Assembly: GCA_021774075.1 (NCBI GenBank)
Contig: JAJFJK010000109.1
Span: 1-46,547 of the forward strand
Direction: 5' to 3'
Source: Nitrosomonas sp.
GTDB taxonomy: Bacteria; Pseudomonadota; Gammaproteobacteria; Burkholderiales; Nitrosomonadaceae
DNA length: 46,547 bases
Positions 34,548-43,400 of the stretch are shown in pieces (positions within the stretch are counted from its first letter, which is position 1; the number at the start of each line of letters is the position of its first letter). The position numbers were made by a program, and so were the translations under genes. The notes under the pieces were generated by a model. That model was not told the origin of the DNA. It worked only from the letters and a program-made list of their open reading frames with translations, and ran no database searches.

Positions 34548-35846
34548 ATGAGCATGACCACTAAAATAATCATCTGGATGATTGCCGGTTTACTGCTGGG
34601 CAGCATGATTAATGCATTCGCCTCTGATGTTGGCTTCTTCCAGGATTATTTGGTCAATGGATTGTTTCATGTGGTGGGCGCAATTTTCATTAATTTATTG
34701 AAAATGCTGGTAGTCCCACTGGTTACCTTTTCATTGATTTGCGGTGTTTGTGGCATTGGTGATATCAACAAGCTGGGCCGGGTGGGTATTAAAGCGTTTT
34801 CCCTGTTCCTGCTAACCACCGCGCTGGCCATCACCTTGGCCATTTCTATTGCTGTCACCATCAACCCTGGCAAAGATTTCAATCTGGCGCAAACCACGCA
34901 AACTGAATTTGTCGCACCAGAAGCACCGCCTTTGGCACAAGTCTTTATTGATCTTGTGCCCAGCAATCCCGTAGCCGCGTATGCAGAAGGCAATATGCTG
35001 CAAATAATCTTCTTTACCATTTTGTTTGCCATCTGTTTGTTGATGATTGGTGAACGCGGGCGCAGCATTGTCGAGGGCGTTGAAAAATTAAATGCTGTCA
35101 TGATGCAGGTAGTGAATGTCGTCATGTCCATCGCACCGTATGGCGTATTTGCGCTCATGGCAAAAACATTTTCGTTACAAGGGCTCGAGCTGATTTTGCC
35201 GATGATCGGCTATTTTGGTGTTGTGATTCTGGTATTAATCATCCATGCAACTGGCACGCTGATGTTGCTTTTAAAATTACTTGGACGCATCAGCCCCCTG
35301 AAGTTTCTCAGAAAAATGCGCACCGCGCAGGTTTTCGCTTTCAGCACATCCAGTTCCAATGCAACCATACCCGTCACACTCAGAACCGTTGAGAAACGTA
35401 TGGGCGTGGATAACTCAACAGCTTCTTTCATTGTGCCCTTTGGCGCAACTATCAATATGGATGGCACAGCCATTATGCAAGGCGTGGCAACGGTCTTCAT
35501 TGCCAACGTTTATGGCATTGACCTGGGATTAACCGGGTATCTGACAGTCATTGGCATGGCGGTACTCGCCTCCATCGGCACTGCCGGCGTGCCGGGCGTT
35601 GGGCTCATTATGCTGGCGATGGTTTTCAATCAAGTGGGTTTGCCGGTTGAAGGCATTGCGCTAATCATGGGCGTGGATCGCCTGCTGGACATGATGCGCA
35701 CCGCTGTCAATGTCACCGGAGACGGCGTCATCACCATGATTGTTGCACGCGGTGAAGACAACATATCCATGGACATATTTAACGACCCGGATGCCGGAAC
35801 TTTGGAAGCTGTGCATTTGCCGCATGGGACGGCACAGAAAGACTAA
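34548..35846 (+). CDS. Dicarboxylate/amino acid:cation symporter (DAACS family)
   Basis: 432 aa, the normal size of GltP/DctA/GLT-type carriers. Eight helices plus two re-entrant hairpins are expected; the first hairpin shows as FSTSSSNATIPVTL near residue 265, and the sodium-binding NMDGTAIMQG is near residue 304. It imports C4-dicarboxylates, glutamate or aspartate with Na+ or H+; DctA and GltP cannot be separated by eye. Stop TAA is followed one base later by a 13-bp M1 end (GGGCACTTCTAAA). Confidence 0.9.
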   Translation: MSMTTKIIIWMIAGLLLGSMINAFASDVGFFQDYLVNGLFHVVGAIFINLLKMLVVPLVTFSLICGVCGIGDINKLGRVGIKAFSLFLLTTALAITLAISIAVTINPGKDFNLAQTTQTEFVAPEAPPLAQVFIDLVPSNPVAAYAEGNMLQIIFFTILFAICLLMIGERGRSIVEGVEKLNAVMMQVVNVVMSIAPYGVFALMAKTFSLQGLELILPMIGYFGVVILVLIIHATGTLMLLLKLLGRISPLKFLRKMRTAQVFAFSTSSSNATIPVTLRTVEKRMGVDNSTASFIVPFGATINMDGTAIMQGVATVFIANVYGIDLGLTGYLTVIGMAVLASIGTAGVPGVGLIMLAMVFNQVGLPVEGIALIMGVDRLLDMMRTAVNVTGDGVITMIVARGEDNISMDIFNDPDAGTLEAVHLPHGTAQKD

Positions 35847-35847
35847 A

Positions 35848-35860
35848 GGGCACTTCTAAA
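35848..35860. repeat. Solo M1 terminus at the symporter 3' end
   Basis: GGGCACTTCTAAA is the first 13 bp of the M1 end; nothing else of the element is left. It starts one base after the symporter stop codon. Confidence 0.55.
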
Positions 35861-35908
35861 GAAAGTACTGTTTGATTTGCAAACGCAGAAACAACTGGAG
35901 GTAGCATA

Positions 35909-36501
35909 ATGCGATTAATACATCTTATTTTATTTATTGTCGTAATCATTTTTTTGCCAAAGAATGTTGCTTTTTCGGCTGACACGCCCAGTTTTCAAGA
36001 AAATGTATTAACAATTCCAACTATAAATACACCTGAGCAAACTGGGCAATTTCAGGACGCCACATTTGAATTGACTCCACAGGGAACCTGGCAATTACTG
36101 GACTTTAAACAAATTGGAACACAAGGACTTGGAATGGAAGGTGTTGTGGACAAGGTTGAGATAATTACAACCGATTCTTTTCCAGTGCAGGTTCTGTTGC
36201 GGGTGACAGGTTATTTTTCCAATGGCTGTCCAAGCATTGGGCAAATTAACCACCACCTGAAAGACAATCATTTCGACGTTATTATAAATTCCATTAGTCC
36301 TACGGGAGATATTGCGTGCACACAGGCTATTGAGCCTTTTAGAAGAATATTCCATTACCCGTTTATGGGTTAAGTGCCGGTATATACACATACAGCATCA
36401 ACAATGACAATGTCGGTGACTTTGAATTGACGCAAGATAATGGGCTGTCTGGTGACTGTGATGGTTCTTTTGAGTGCCAGGATGTTGAGCTAACATTTTA
36501 A
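35909..36501 (+). pseudogene. Exported hypothetical protein with a C-terminal frameshift
   Basis: The ATG follows CTGGAGGTAG. A signal peptide (LILFIVVIIFLPKNVAFSA) leads into a secreted beta-rich domain. The frame runs to a TAA at 36371-36373 (154 aa). In the next frame, from about 36343, the sequence reads NIPLPVYGLSAGIYTYS and continues to DVELTF and a stop at 36499. That block is what such domains normally end with (xPLxVYGLxAGxYxY). The two parts join if one base was lost between 36342 and 36349. It is a pseudogene, a programmed frameshift or an assembly error; the first two cannot be told apart here. Confidence 0.7.
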
Positions 36502-36703
36502 CCTTTCAAAAACTGATTTCCATGAATTGTTATTAGCTCTCCCTTGATTCCCCCGTACAGCAGCTGTTAAATAAACACTAGCATGACACACAGATACAAC
36601 TTATGATGTGCATCATCAACGCATTTAACAAGCAAGCAAATCTATAAAAAATTGGTATTAGTTATCACCATTTTTAAAACGCAGTTAAATCGAGGAGAAA
36701 GAC

Positions 36704-37392
36704 ATGTCATTGATAAAAAAGTTCTAACGGGTTTTGGAATATTATTTTTAAGTCAAGCCGCTTCAGCAGCAGATTACAGTGTAGAAATCACCAATCTCAC
36801 ACATAAAATCAACTTTACACCGCGCATTGTGATTGCGCATGTTCCAGTATCACTCTTCTCAGCAGGCGATGATTTGAACGATAGCACGGGTGGTCTTCTT
36901 GACGGGCAGGTCAATAATGCGCTGACAGAAATCGCTGAGGCGGGCAATGTTGATCCAATGATCACAATTCTGGATCAAGAATCAATCATGAGTGCAGCCT
37001 CCCATGCGCTTGGCGATGGCTTATTAAGTGGTGGACAGAAGCAAACGGTAGAATTACTAAATATCCAAGGCCTCAGCAAAATCTCATTATTTGCCATGAT
37101 GCTACCGACCAACGATGGATTTATTGCCCTGAATAATAAGGATTTACCCGAATCAGGCAGTGTCACTTATTATCTTAATGCCTATGATGCCGGCACAGAA
37201 ACCAATACCGAATCCTGTGACGATATTCCTGGCCCTTTGTGCGGCGGAACTGCGCAATCTCCAGATGACACAGGTGAAGGATATGTACATATCCATCGCG
37301 GCATTCACGGTTTGGGCGCAACAATTGATGCAGCAACATACGACTGGAGAAACCCAGTTGCAGTTGTAACGATCACTAAAACCAGTAATTAA
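36704..37392 (+). CDS. Spondin-domain secreted protein, start separated by a one-base shift in an A6 run
   Basis: The mature part (VEITNLTHKINFTPRIVIAHV, DPMITILDQES, GYVHIHRGIHGLG, NPVAVVTITKTS) matches the Spondin_N domain, about 210 residues; in bacteria these are exported proteins of unknown role. A strong ribosome site GAGGAGAA precedes ATG 36704, which reads MSLIKKF and stops at TAA. Adding one A to the A6 run at 36715-36720 would give MSLIKKVLTGFGILFLSQ and AASAADYS, a perfect signal peptide joined to the domain. So either the gene is broken or expression depends on slippage at the A run, or one base is missing in the assembly. Confidence 0.7.
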
Positions 37393-37462
37393 AGCCTGAA
37401 TATTTAAATGTTTGGAAGCGTCGACTTTTAGCATTATTCATGAAAAATCGGTGCTTCCCTAA

Positions 37463-37616
37463 GGAAGCGCTGATCAATTCTGAGACAAATGGATGATGAG
37501 ATAAAACCTTTCAGATTGAGACGAAATGCAGGCAATAGCTCGTATTGCCAAAATTTGCAACAATAAGCTGGAAGATTTTAGCCATCAGATTGGTTCATGA
37601 ATTGGTCAGTGCTTCC
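37463..37616. mobile_element. M3 element (154 bp MITE-like), in the 3' end of the DUF2934 gene
   Basis: Ends GGAAGCGCTGATCAATTC and GAATTGGTCAGTGCTTCC match over 16 of 18 bases. CTAA flanks it on each side (37459-37462 and 37617-37620), the YTAR target of IS5-group elements, whose ends also begin GGAAG. Immediately to its left is another GTGCTTCC, perhaps the end of a second decayed copy. The element carries no transposase. Confidence 0.82.
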
Positions 37617-37851
37617 CTAACCGTCTCTCTGCCAGTTCCGATTCAGCCTCAAACCAATCTTGCTCTGCGTCAACGCCATTACCTATGAAACCACGCTTTT
37701 CAGCACGAAAATAAGCAGCAATAGCAATCATTTTATGACGATCACTTTCATTTGCTGCACTGACAATTTGACTGGCCAGTGTAGTTTTCTTGCTTTTAGG
37801 TGGCTTGGCATTAGGTTTTTTAGTGGCTACTTCACTAGTTTTGCTTGGCAT
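37606..37851 (-). CDS. DUF2934-like protein, last codons from the M3 element
   Basis: 81 aa. A lysine-rich N-terminus (TKKPNAKPPKSKKT) is followed by IAIAAYFRAEKRGFIGNG and EQDWFEAESELAERR, the core helix of DUF2934. The final GKH and the stop TGA lie in the M3 right end. AGGAGGT precedes its ATG. Function unknown; the basic tail might bind nucleic acid. Confidence 0.75.
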   Translation of the reverse strand: MPSKTSEVATKKPNAKPPKSKKTTLASQIVSAANESDRHKMIAIAAYFRAEKRGFIGNGVDAEQDWFEAESELAERRLGKH

Positions 37852-37888
37852 CTAAACTACCTCCTCATATGAATTGAGAATCAATAAA

Positions 37889-37951
37889 GGGCACTTCTAG
37901 AAATCCAGGTTTCATCCCAACAGCTGTGTTACAGAAAAAATCTATTGCTTA
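37889..37951. repeat. Truncated M1 element
   Basis: GGGCACTTCTAGAAATCCAG and CATCCCAACAGCTGTGTTAC match the right half of copies A and B read in reverse, then the similarity fades after CTATTGCTTA. The left half is gone. It sits between the DUF2934 and HTH genes. Confidence 0.75.
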
Positions 37952-38019
37952 GCGATCTATCAGACTTGAGCTTCCTGAACATGCTCGTGACAACTGAATG
38001 ATAACAATACAATATCACA

Positions 38020-38382
38020 TTATTTATCACTAATCCGTGAATGCAAAGAATCTTCATCTTCGGTTGCATGCAATATTGAACGTCTACCATAATCCCCAAG
38101 AACAGACAGAATCCGTTGAAACTCGGTTCGGATAGTAGCGGGCGTGCGCTGTAAGTGAGCCGCAAGAACTTTGGCACTTATTGTTTGCATCGTAAGGCTC
38201 GCTTCCAATAATTCACGCTGGGCAGGCGTTAGTGCGCTGTTTCTATCTATATCATCAACAAGACAAGATACATGCATTTTTGCACGTCTCAGTTGACCAA
38301 TTTCCCACACCTTTTGACGGGCCTGCCGTGGACCTAAACGAATAAAGTCGTCTTGTTTTTTTCGTTGTTCTACATTGATCAT
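38020..38382 (-). CDS. Putative HTH DNA-binding protein
   Basis: 120 aa from ATG 38382, with GGAG six bases upstream. The C-terminal half (LTPAQRELLEASLTMQTISA ... LQRTPATIRTEFQRILSVLG) resembles a LuxR-type helix-turn-helix, in which the TPATIRTEFQRI helix would be the recognition helix. The N-terminus is basic (KKQDDFIRLGPRQARQK). No receiver or sensor domain. Possibly a small regulator of the neighbouring accessory genes. Confidence 0.65.
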   Translation of the reverse strand: MINVEQRKKQDDFIRLGPRQARQKVWEIGQLRRAKMHVSCLVDDIDRNSALTPAQRELLEASLTMQTISAKVLAAHLQRTPATIRTEFQRILSVLGDYGRRSILHATEDEDSLHSRISDK

Positions 38383-38385
38383 CAC

Positions 38386-38797
38386 AATCTCCTAAAAATT
38401 AGGGAACATACGAATGATAAACATCTTTTATGTCAGGTCGGCGACAGATTTGTGACAGACTTATGACATCCTTGTGCAAGCTAAACCAGTTGCATATTGT
38501 GCATTGTAGAGAAGAAAAATCAATCCAGGAATGTGGCAAATTGCCGCACTTCCAAATCAACATTGGTGGCGAAACTCATTATCGATTAAGAATCAATAAA
38601 AAGGCTGGATGGTGTCCAGCTCAGACAGTTTTTGATTATAATCAAAAATATATTAGAGCATTTTATCATAAAGTTATCATTTGTTACATGATGGTGATTG
38701 ATAAAAAAGAGGAATCTTTATAATAATGTTTATGATGATTTGTTCCTCATAAACATGCTGTTAGGCACAATACAAGTTTAGATTATTTGAGAGAATA
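38386..38797. other. 412-bp intergenic stretch, no supported gene
   Basis: AT-rich. An open frame at 38430-38723 has no family match, no ribosome site and a composition like non-coding sequence. GTTTATGA and TCATAAAC form a small hairpin (about 38728-38754), followed by GTTAGGC at about 38759-38765, which resembles the end of an integron attC site but has no paired start. Confidence 0.5.
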
Positions 38798-39295
38798 ATG
38801 AGTAAAGAAACAACATTGCATTTCTTTTCTGGAAAAATGGCAGCAGGTAAATCTACGTTGGCAAAAAGTATTTCAGATGAAAATAATGCGATTCTTATCA
38901 TAGAGGATCAGTGGCTTTCTCAACTTTATCCAAAAGAAATTACAAATATTCCAGAATATTTAAAATACTCAACAAGACTGAAAAATTTAATGTCCGATCA
39001 TATTTGTTCATTACTTAGTCGTGGTATTTCGGTGGTCGTGGACTTTCCTGGTAACACCATTGATCAACGTAACTGGTTTCGTAATATCTTTGAGCGGTCA
39101 AATGTCCATCATACGCTTCACTTTGTAGATTCCAGTGATGCCGTATGTAAACTACAGCTGAAAGGCCGGAGCAGAGATAGAGAGGGGGAAGCGTTTACTT
39201 CGGAAGAGGAGTTTGATGCCATAAGTAAATATTTCCAGCCCCCTTCTGATAGTGAAGGTTTCAATATCGTACGGTATGAGAGAAATTGTACCTAA
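38798..39295 (+). CDS. P-loop kinase / zeta-toxin-like ATPase
   Basis: 165 aa. The Walker A FSGKMAAGKST lies at residues 10-20, followed by helix SISDENNAIL and an acidic ILIIEDQW; VVVDFPGNTIDQRNWF is the sugar-kinase-like middle, and LKGRSRDREG holds the lid arginines. It matches the AAA_33 group that includes zeta toxins, chloramphenicol phosphotransferase and other small-molecule kinases. GAGAG precedes the ATG. The gene is more AT-rich than the housekeeping genes around it, so it looks imported. Substrate unknown. Confidence 0.8.
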   Translation: MSKETTLHFFSGKMAAGKSTLAKSISDENNAILIIEDQWLSQLYPKEITNIPEYLKYSTRLKNLMSDHICSLLSRGISVVVDFPGNTIDQRNWFRNIFERSNVHHTLHFVDSSDAVCKLQLKGRSRDREGEAFTSEEEFDAISKYFQPPSDSEGFNIVRYERNCT

Positions 39296-39436
39296 CAATG
39301 ACCATCAACTCGGACATTTTTCCGAAGTGGTTTTTTAATGTGCTAAAAGAGCTAAGCACAAGAAAAAAACTACTACAAAATGTCGGTTATCGCTGGCGTT
39401 ATATTTTTATCATCCAACATGCATCAAATGCTTTTT

Positions 39437-40438
39437 ATGTCAAAAAATACAAAAAAAAATCATTTTAATCCTGTATTCGCGAATAAGTATTGGACTAGTG
39501 AAAATGCTGGTTGGCAATACAAATATTATTACTACTGCAAACACAGGATGTGTGTCGTTGACTCAAACAAAGATAAAGGTAAAACGGCATGGGGTTATGA
39601 GGTAAACCTATACTCGCAAGAATTGGAAGATCGCCTTGACACCGAATTAGAAAATGAAAGTGCTATTCTTTACGAGAAGCTAATTAAAGGAATTAGTTTA
39701 ACTGCTGATGAGCGCATGAAATGGGGGCAATTTATTGTTACCCAATCAGTTAGAACGCCAAGCTTTTTCAAATATAGAGATTATCTTGAGAGATTGAACG
39801 GCGGAGACTATTCCTATAAAGACACAATTTTAGGTTGTGCTGGATGTGAAGAAAATAAGTATGTTGCCACAAAAAATTGGTTGGTACTCAAGGCGCATGA
39901 AAATGATTTCTTTATCCGGACAGACAATCCTGTATACATGACTGGTTTTCTTAATAACCCTTCAACTACTATATTTTATCCATTAACTCCTGAACTATGT
40001 TTTGTTGCATGTTCAACAATTGAAACGATTTTGCTGATAAAAGGAATGGAGATACCGTTTCCAAAGCAAGAGTTTCTTCAGCTGGAAAGAGGTGATGCAT
40101 GGCACATAAACTTTGAACTCTTAAAATCCACGAGCTCATCGGTAATTGTTGCAAAGAAGGACAATAGTCCAGCAGTTAGCCATATGAGTCTTGAAGTACT
40201 TGGTGCGTTTCCCCAAATACCTTTTATGCTGTCTTCAGCTAACAATCATTATTCTGAGGCTGGGGAAATAGAGACTATAACAAAAATTATGTCGGCTGCT
40301 GATGGCGTGGACTACCCAACATACAGGGAATATCCATTTAACCCCTTTTATGGACTTGAGTTTTCAGAAGGTATAAATCCATTTTCAGTCTTTGGTGTCA
40401 CTGATGATCGCCTTCGACAAGAAGGTTTGATAGAGTAA
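39437..40438 (+). CDS. DUF4238-like protein
   Basis: 333 aa from ATG 39437 (a longer reading from 39380 adds 19 residues). The start MSKNTKKNHFNPVFANKYW is the typical DUF4238 beginning, and FFIRTDNPVYMTG and IFYPLTPELCFVAC match its middle. No transmembrane segment. The family's function is not known; members often lie in accessory islands. AT-rich, same strand as and 141 bp after the kinase gene, likely acquired with it. Confidence 0.75.
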   Translation: MSKNTKKNHFNPVFANKYWTSENAGWQYKYYYYCKHRMCVVDSNKDKGKTAWGYEVNLYSQELEDRLDTELENESAILYEKLIKGISLTADERMKWGQFIVTQSVRTPSFFKYRDYLERLNGGDYSYKDTILGCAGCEENKYVATKNWLVLKAHENDFFIRTDNPVYMTGFLNNPSTTIFYPLTPELCFVACSTIETILLIKGMEIPFPKQEFLQLERGDAWHINFELLKSTSSSVIVAKKDNSPAVSHMSLEVLGAFPQIPFMLSSANNHYSEAGEIETITKIMSAADGVDYPTYREYPFNPFYGLEFSEGINPFSVFGVTDDRLRQEGLIE

Positions 40439-40703
40439 ACCTAATCGGGTAGCTGAGGGTCTCTAACCCTCAGCGCGGTAGGGATAAGCTTGCATCATCC
40501 ACCGCATGGTAAATTCAATAACCATCGATGCTTCAATCAAATTATATATTTCAGGTTCTGGTGAAGGAAGATGAAGTATAGCAATTGTTAAACTGGCGGA
40601 TGGCGCTACGCTCTTCCGCCCTACCGCACTGAAGAACGCCCTTAGCTTTTCTCTGTGTTCTCTAGTGGTCTCTGTGTTTAAAATCAACACAGCCAATCTG
40701 AAA

Positions 40704-41228
40704 CTAGCGCCGCCAAGAAGCAACATCCATCCCAACAACTGAAGATTCTTCAATTACACGCTGGTTATCAAAATCAACACGTTGACCCGCATTGATCAAG
40801 CGCGTTTGCTCGTCAATAGTCATTTCCAATTGACCCTTGGCGATTGCAATACTGCCGCCGTTCTTAATGGTCTGTAGGCTGAAATCAGCGCCCATGTCCC
40901 AGAAACGCACGTCACCCATGACAATTTCCAATCGCTTGCTATCTGCCGCGATGCTGTTCCCACTAAAATAGGTATTTCCCTGAATGATCTCGACTTTGGG
41001 TGGCTCGCTATTGGTCACTGTGAGCGCAGTATTCGCATCCAATTCAACACTAATCTCAGGTGTTATCGCAACACGCTGATATTGCCCTGCTGTTGTCTCA
41101 TGCATCTGGGTTGATAACGGTGAAGGCAGCACAAAGATCAAAGCACCCACTAACATGACCATTGCAGCACTGAGAAAAGGTAACAGCAGCTTTTTCTTGC
41201 TAGATATTGAAACCGAAGGTTTATTCAT
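40704..41228 (-). CDS. FecR-like periplasmic protein, C-terminus shortened
   Basis: 174 aa. A single N-terminal membrane segment (LLLPFLSAAMVMLVGALIFVL) is followed by a FecR domain: VELDANTALTV, EIIQGNTYFSG, INAGQRVDFD and then VASWRR, where the reading stops. Normal FecR proteins continue for 60 or more residues after the VAxWR motif. There is no adjacent FecI sigma factor or TonB receptor. It is the last gene after exbD (9 bp away). Sequence to its left has several short repeats, which suggests the tail was lost to rearrangement. Confidence 0.75.
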   Translation of the reverse strand: MNKPSVSISSKKKLLLPFLSAAMVMLVGALIFVLPSPLSTQMHETTAGQYQRVAITPEISVELDANTALTVTNSEPPKVEIIQGNTYFSGNSIAADSKRLEIVMGDVRFWDMGADFSLQTIKNGGSIAIAKGQLEMTIDEQTRLINAGQRVDFDNQRVIEESSVVGMDVASWRR

Positions 41229-41237
41229 TTAATTATT

Positions 41238-41657
41238 TTATTCTTTCGATGGATCAGTTATAAAACCGATTCTTGCCATACCAGCCTTGGCTGCGATACT
41301 CATGACTCGCGCCACATTTTCGTAATGCGTCAGTTTGTCTGCGCGAATGTGTAATTCAGTTTTGGGCTCTTGTGCAATGATGATGCTGAAACGTGTGTCC
41401 AATTCTTCCAATGCCACGGGTTCGCCATTCCAGAAAAGTTGGCCATCGGTACTCACGGCCAGTTCGACATGTTCAGGTTGGGTAATGTTTGGTGCGCTCT
41501 CTGCCTTGGGTAAATCAATTTTTACTGAATGCGTGAGCAGTGGCGCGGTGATAATAAAAATTATCAGCAATACCAACATCACATCCACTAATGGCACCAC
41601 GTTAATCTCCGACATGGGTGCCTGGCCTCCACCATTATGCATACTGCCGAATGCCAT
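41238..41657 (-). CDS. exbD: Biopolymer transport protein ExbD
   Basis: 139 aa. The single transmembrane helix with the essential Asp is in SEINVVPLVDVMLVLLIIFII, and the periplasmic domain (IRADKLTHYENVARVM) is complete. It works with ExbB in the proton-driven motor for TonB. The ATG overlaps the exbB stop codon, and GGGGA precedes it. Confidence 0.93.
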   Translation of the reverse strand: MAFGSMHNGGGQAPMSEINVVPLVDVMLVLLIIFIITAPLLTHSVKIDLPKAESAPNITQPEHVELAVSTDGQLFWNGEPVALEELDTRFSIIIAQEPKTELHIRADKLTHYENVARVMSIAAKAGMARIGFITDPSKE

Positions 41658-42415
41658 TATTTTCCCCTCTCAGAAATTGAGTTGGATATTACCGGCGCGA
41701 CGGTTTGTGGTGCCTGATCCGCTGCGGACGATCCATTATTATTGTCACCAACGGTAATTAAGATGAACAAATCATGCGCAAAAGCATCCAAACGCGACAG
41801 CCAAATACGATTACGACGCACAAAAGCGTTATAAGCCAATACAGCCGGAATGGCGACGGCCAGTCCTAATGCGGTCATGATTAATGCTTCACCGACCGGG
41901 CCAGCCACTTTATCCAAGGTGCCCTGACCGGACAGACCAATTTGGATCAACGCATGGTAGATACCCCACACGGTACCAAATAAACCAATATAAGGTGCTG
42001 CCGAACCTGCCGATGCAATCAAGGTTAATCCATTCTCAACACGTGTGGCTTCTTTATCGATCCCATTGCGTAGTGCACGCGTAATAAATTCACTTGTTCC
42101 ACCCGCTGCGGCCAGTTTCTGTATGCCATGCATCTTGGAATCCGCAGCGGCATCAATGCCCTGCTTGGCAAGCTCGGCAAAGGCGTTGTTGGGTGCAGCA
42201 TCATTTAATGACACCTTGACGTCTTGCAAAGAATCAACGCCCCAAAAATGCTTGAGAAACGCTTTCGCACGCTTTTTGGCAATATAATTGGCAATACTTT
42301 TAGTCACAATCAGATACCAGCTTGACACTGACAGCGACAGTAGCAGCACCAAAACGCTGATACCAACCCCATCAATCTGGGCTAGAAAATGAGAAAAGCC
42401 AAGTTTTTCTTCCAT
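41657..42415 (-). CDS. exbB: Biopolymer transport protein ExbB (MotA/TolQ/ExbB channel)
   Basis: 252 aa from the ATG 42415 (AAGGAA nine bases upstream); an in-frame start 24 bp earlier is inside tonB. Three helices, with the conserved APYIGLFGTVWGIYHAL near residue 150 and GEALIMTALGLAVAIPAVLAYN near 190. It sits between tonB and exbD in the same operon. Confidence 0.93.
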   Translation of the reverse strand: MEEKLGFSHFLAQIDGVGISVLVLLLSLSVSSWYLIVTKSIANYIAKKRAKAFLKHFWGVDSLQDVKVSLNDAAPNNAFAELAKQGIDAAADSKMHGIQKLAAAGGTSEFITRALRNGIDKEATRVENGLTLIASAGSAAPYIGLFGTVWGIYHALIQIGLSGQGTLDKVAGPVGEALIMTALGLAVAIPAVLAYNAFVRRNRIWLSRLDAFAHDLFILITVGDNNNGSSAADQAPQTVAPVISNSISERGK

Positions 42416-42419
42416 TAGA

Positions 42420-43124
42420 TCAATTTCCTTGCAGTACAAAATTAAAAGGTTGCAAAGCTACCGCCCGAACCGGTTGTCCATTGCGTATTGAGGGTCTGCA
42501 TTGCCAGCTCTTAACGGCTTCCAGCGCGGCTTTATCCAGGCGATCATAACCACTGCTATCAACGACTTGCGCTTGATCAATACGGCCATTTTCATCCAGC
42601 TCGACGCGCAACATCAATTTTCCCTCTTCACCCATACGGCGGGAAATAGCCGGATAAGTCGGCGCCGATAATTTAGGACAAGATACAGATAATTCAGAAG
42701 ATAACGTCACCGGTCCCGTTTGCATTTGTGTCTGTGACGGTTCAATAACTGGCTGCGGGATAACCTCGTGTTCTATTTCCAGATCAGGTTCAGGCTCGGG
42801 CGGCACAGCGGGTTCTTGCTGTGGCACCACTGGGGCATTTGTCACCAAACGCTGTATTTTAGGTTTAGGCTCCGGTTTTTTTATCGGTTGCAATTTAACT
42901 GGTGCCGGCTCCGGCCTGGCTTTTGGCGCTGTGTCAGGTGTTGGCAGTGAAATCATATCGGCAAATAATGTGACCATCTGCTCCGGCGGCGGTATTAATT
43001 TCTGGTTCCACAGCACGTAGAACAATGCGCCATGTATAGCGAGCACAAACAATAATCCAGGCAAAGAAATAAATGTTCGCCGAGATTCCAAGTACTCAAA
43101 ATTTTCCCGAGATAGTGAATGCAT
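42420..43124 (-). CDS. tonB: TonB energy transducer
   Basis: 234 aa. One N-terminal membrane segment (PGLLFVLAIHGALFYVL), a long proline/lysine/glutamate spacer (KPEPKPKIQ, VPPEPEPDL), and the C-terminal TonB domain: LRVELDENGRIDQAQVVDSS and AALEAVKSWQCRPSI. It drives outer-membrane iron and cobalamin receptors. It heads a tonB-exbB-exbD-fecR-like operon whose upstream region holds a Fur box. No receptor gene is in the window. Confidence 0.94.
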   Translation of the reverse strand: MHSLSRENFEYLESRRTFISLPGLLFVLAIHGALFYVLWNQKLIPPPEQMVTLFADMISLPTPDTAPKARPEPAPVKLQPIKKPEPKPKIQRLVTNAPVVPQQEPAVPPEPEPDLEIEHEVIPQPVIEPSQTQMQTGPVTLSSELSVSCPKLSAPTYPAISRRMGEEGKLMLRVELDENGRIDQAQVVDSSGYDRLDKAALEAVKSWQCRPSIRNGQPVRAVALQPFNFVLQGN

Positions 43125-43301
43125 TACAAGGCAGGAGAGAAGACAGAAAGATGCGCTGATTTATCCATGAATCATTGCCTGATGGCTAAAAGTTGTCCAT
43201 TTGACTCAAAATAATCAGTAAATCCCAAGAAACATGCTTGCCAGTGATAAAACAGGACATGAATTAAAGCGGGCTACGCAAAACGGTAATAATAACGCAA
43301 A

Positions 43302-43316
43302 CGATAATAATTATCA
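43302..43316. promoter_or_regulatory. Fur box upstream of tonB
   Basis: CGATAATAATTATCA agrees at 14 of 15 positions with the 7-1-7 Fur consensus TGATAATNATTATCA. It is about 180 bp before the tonB start and 85 bp downstream of the tetR stop, inside the only promoter region available for the operon. Iron repression of tonB-exbBD is therefore predicted. Confidence 0.75.
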
Positions 43317-43400
43317 ATAACCTTAAGGGACGTGATTATATGTTAAAGCAGAATTTTCAATAATTGATCACACAACGCTTAAGCATGAACAAACAACGTG

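Noticed and set aside
38430..38723. Possible small protein of 97 aa before the kinase gene
   Set aside because: No ribosome site, no recognisable motif, AT-rich non-coding style.
40463..40753. 96-codon frame to the left of the FecR-like gene
   Set aside because: It overlaps the fecR-like end and runs through repeat-like sequence (GAACACAGAGAAAAG, GCGCTACGCTCTTCCGCC); no family match.
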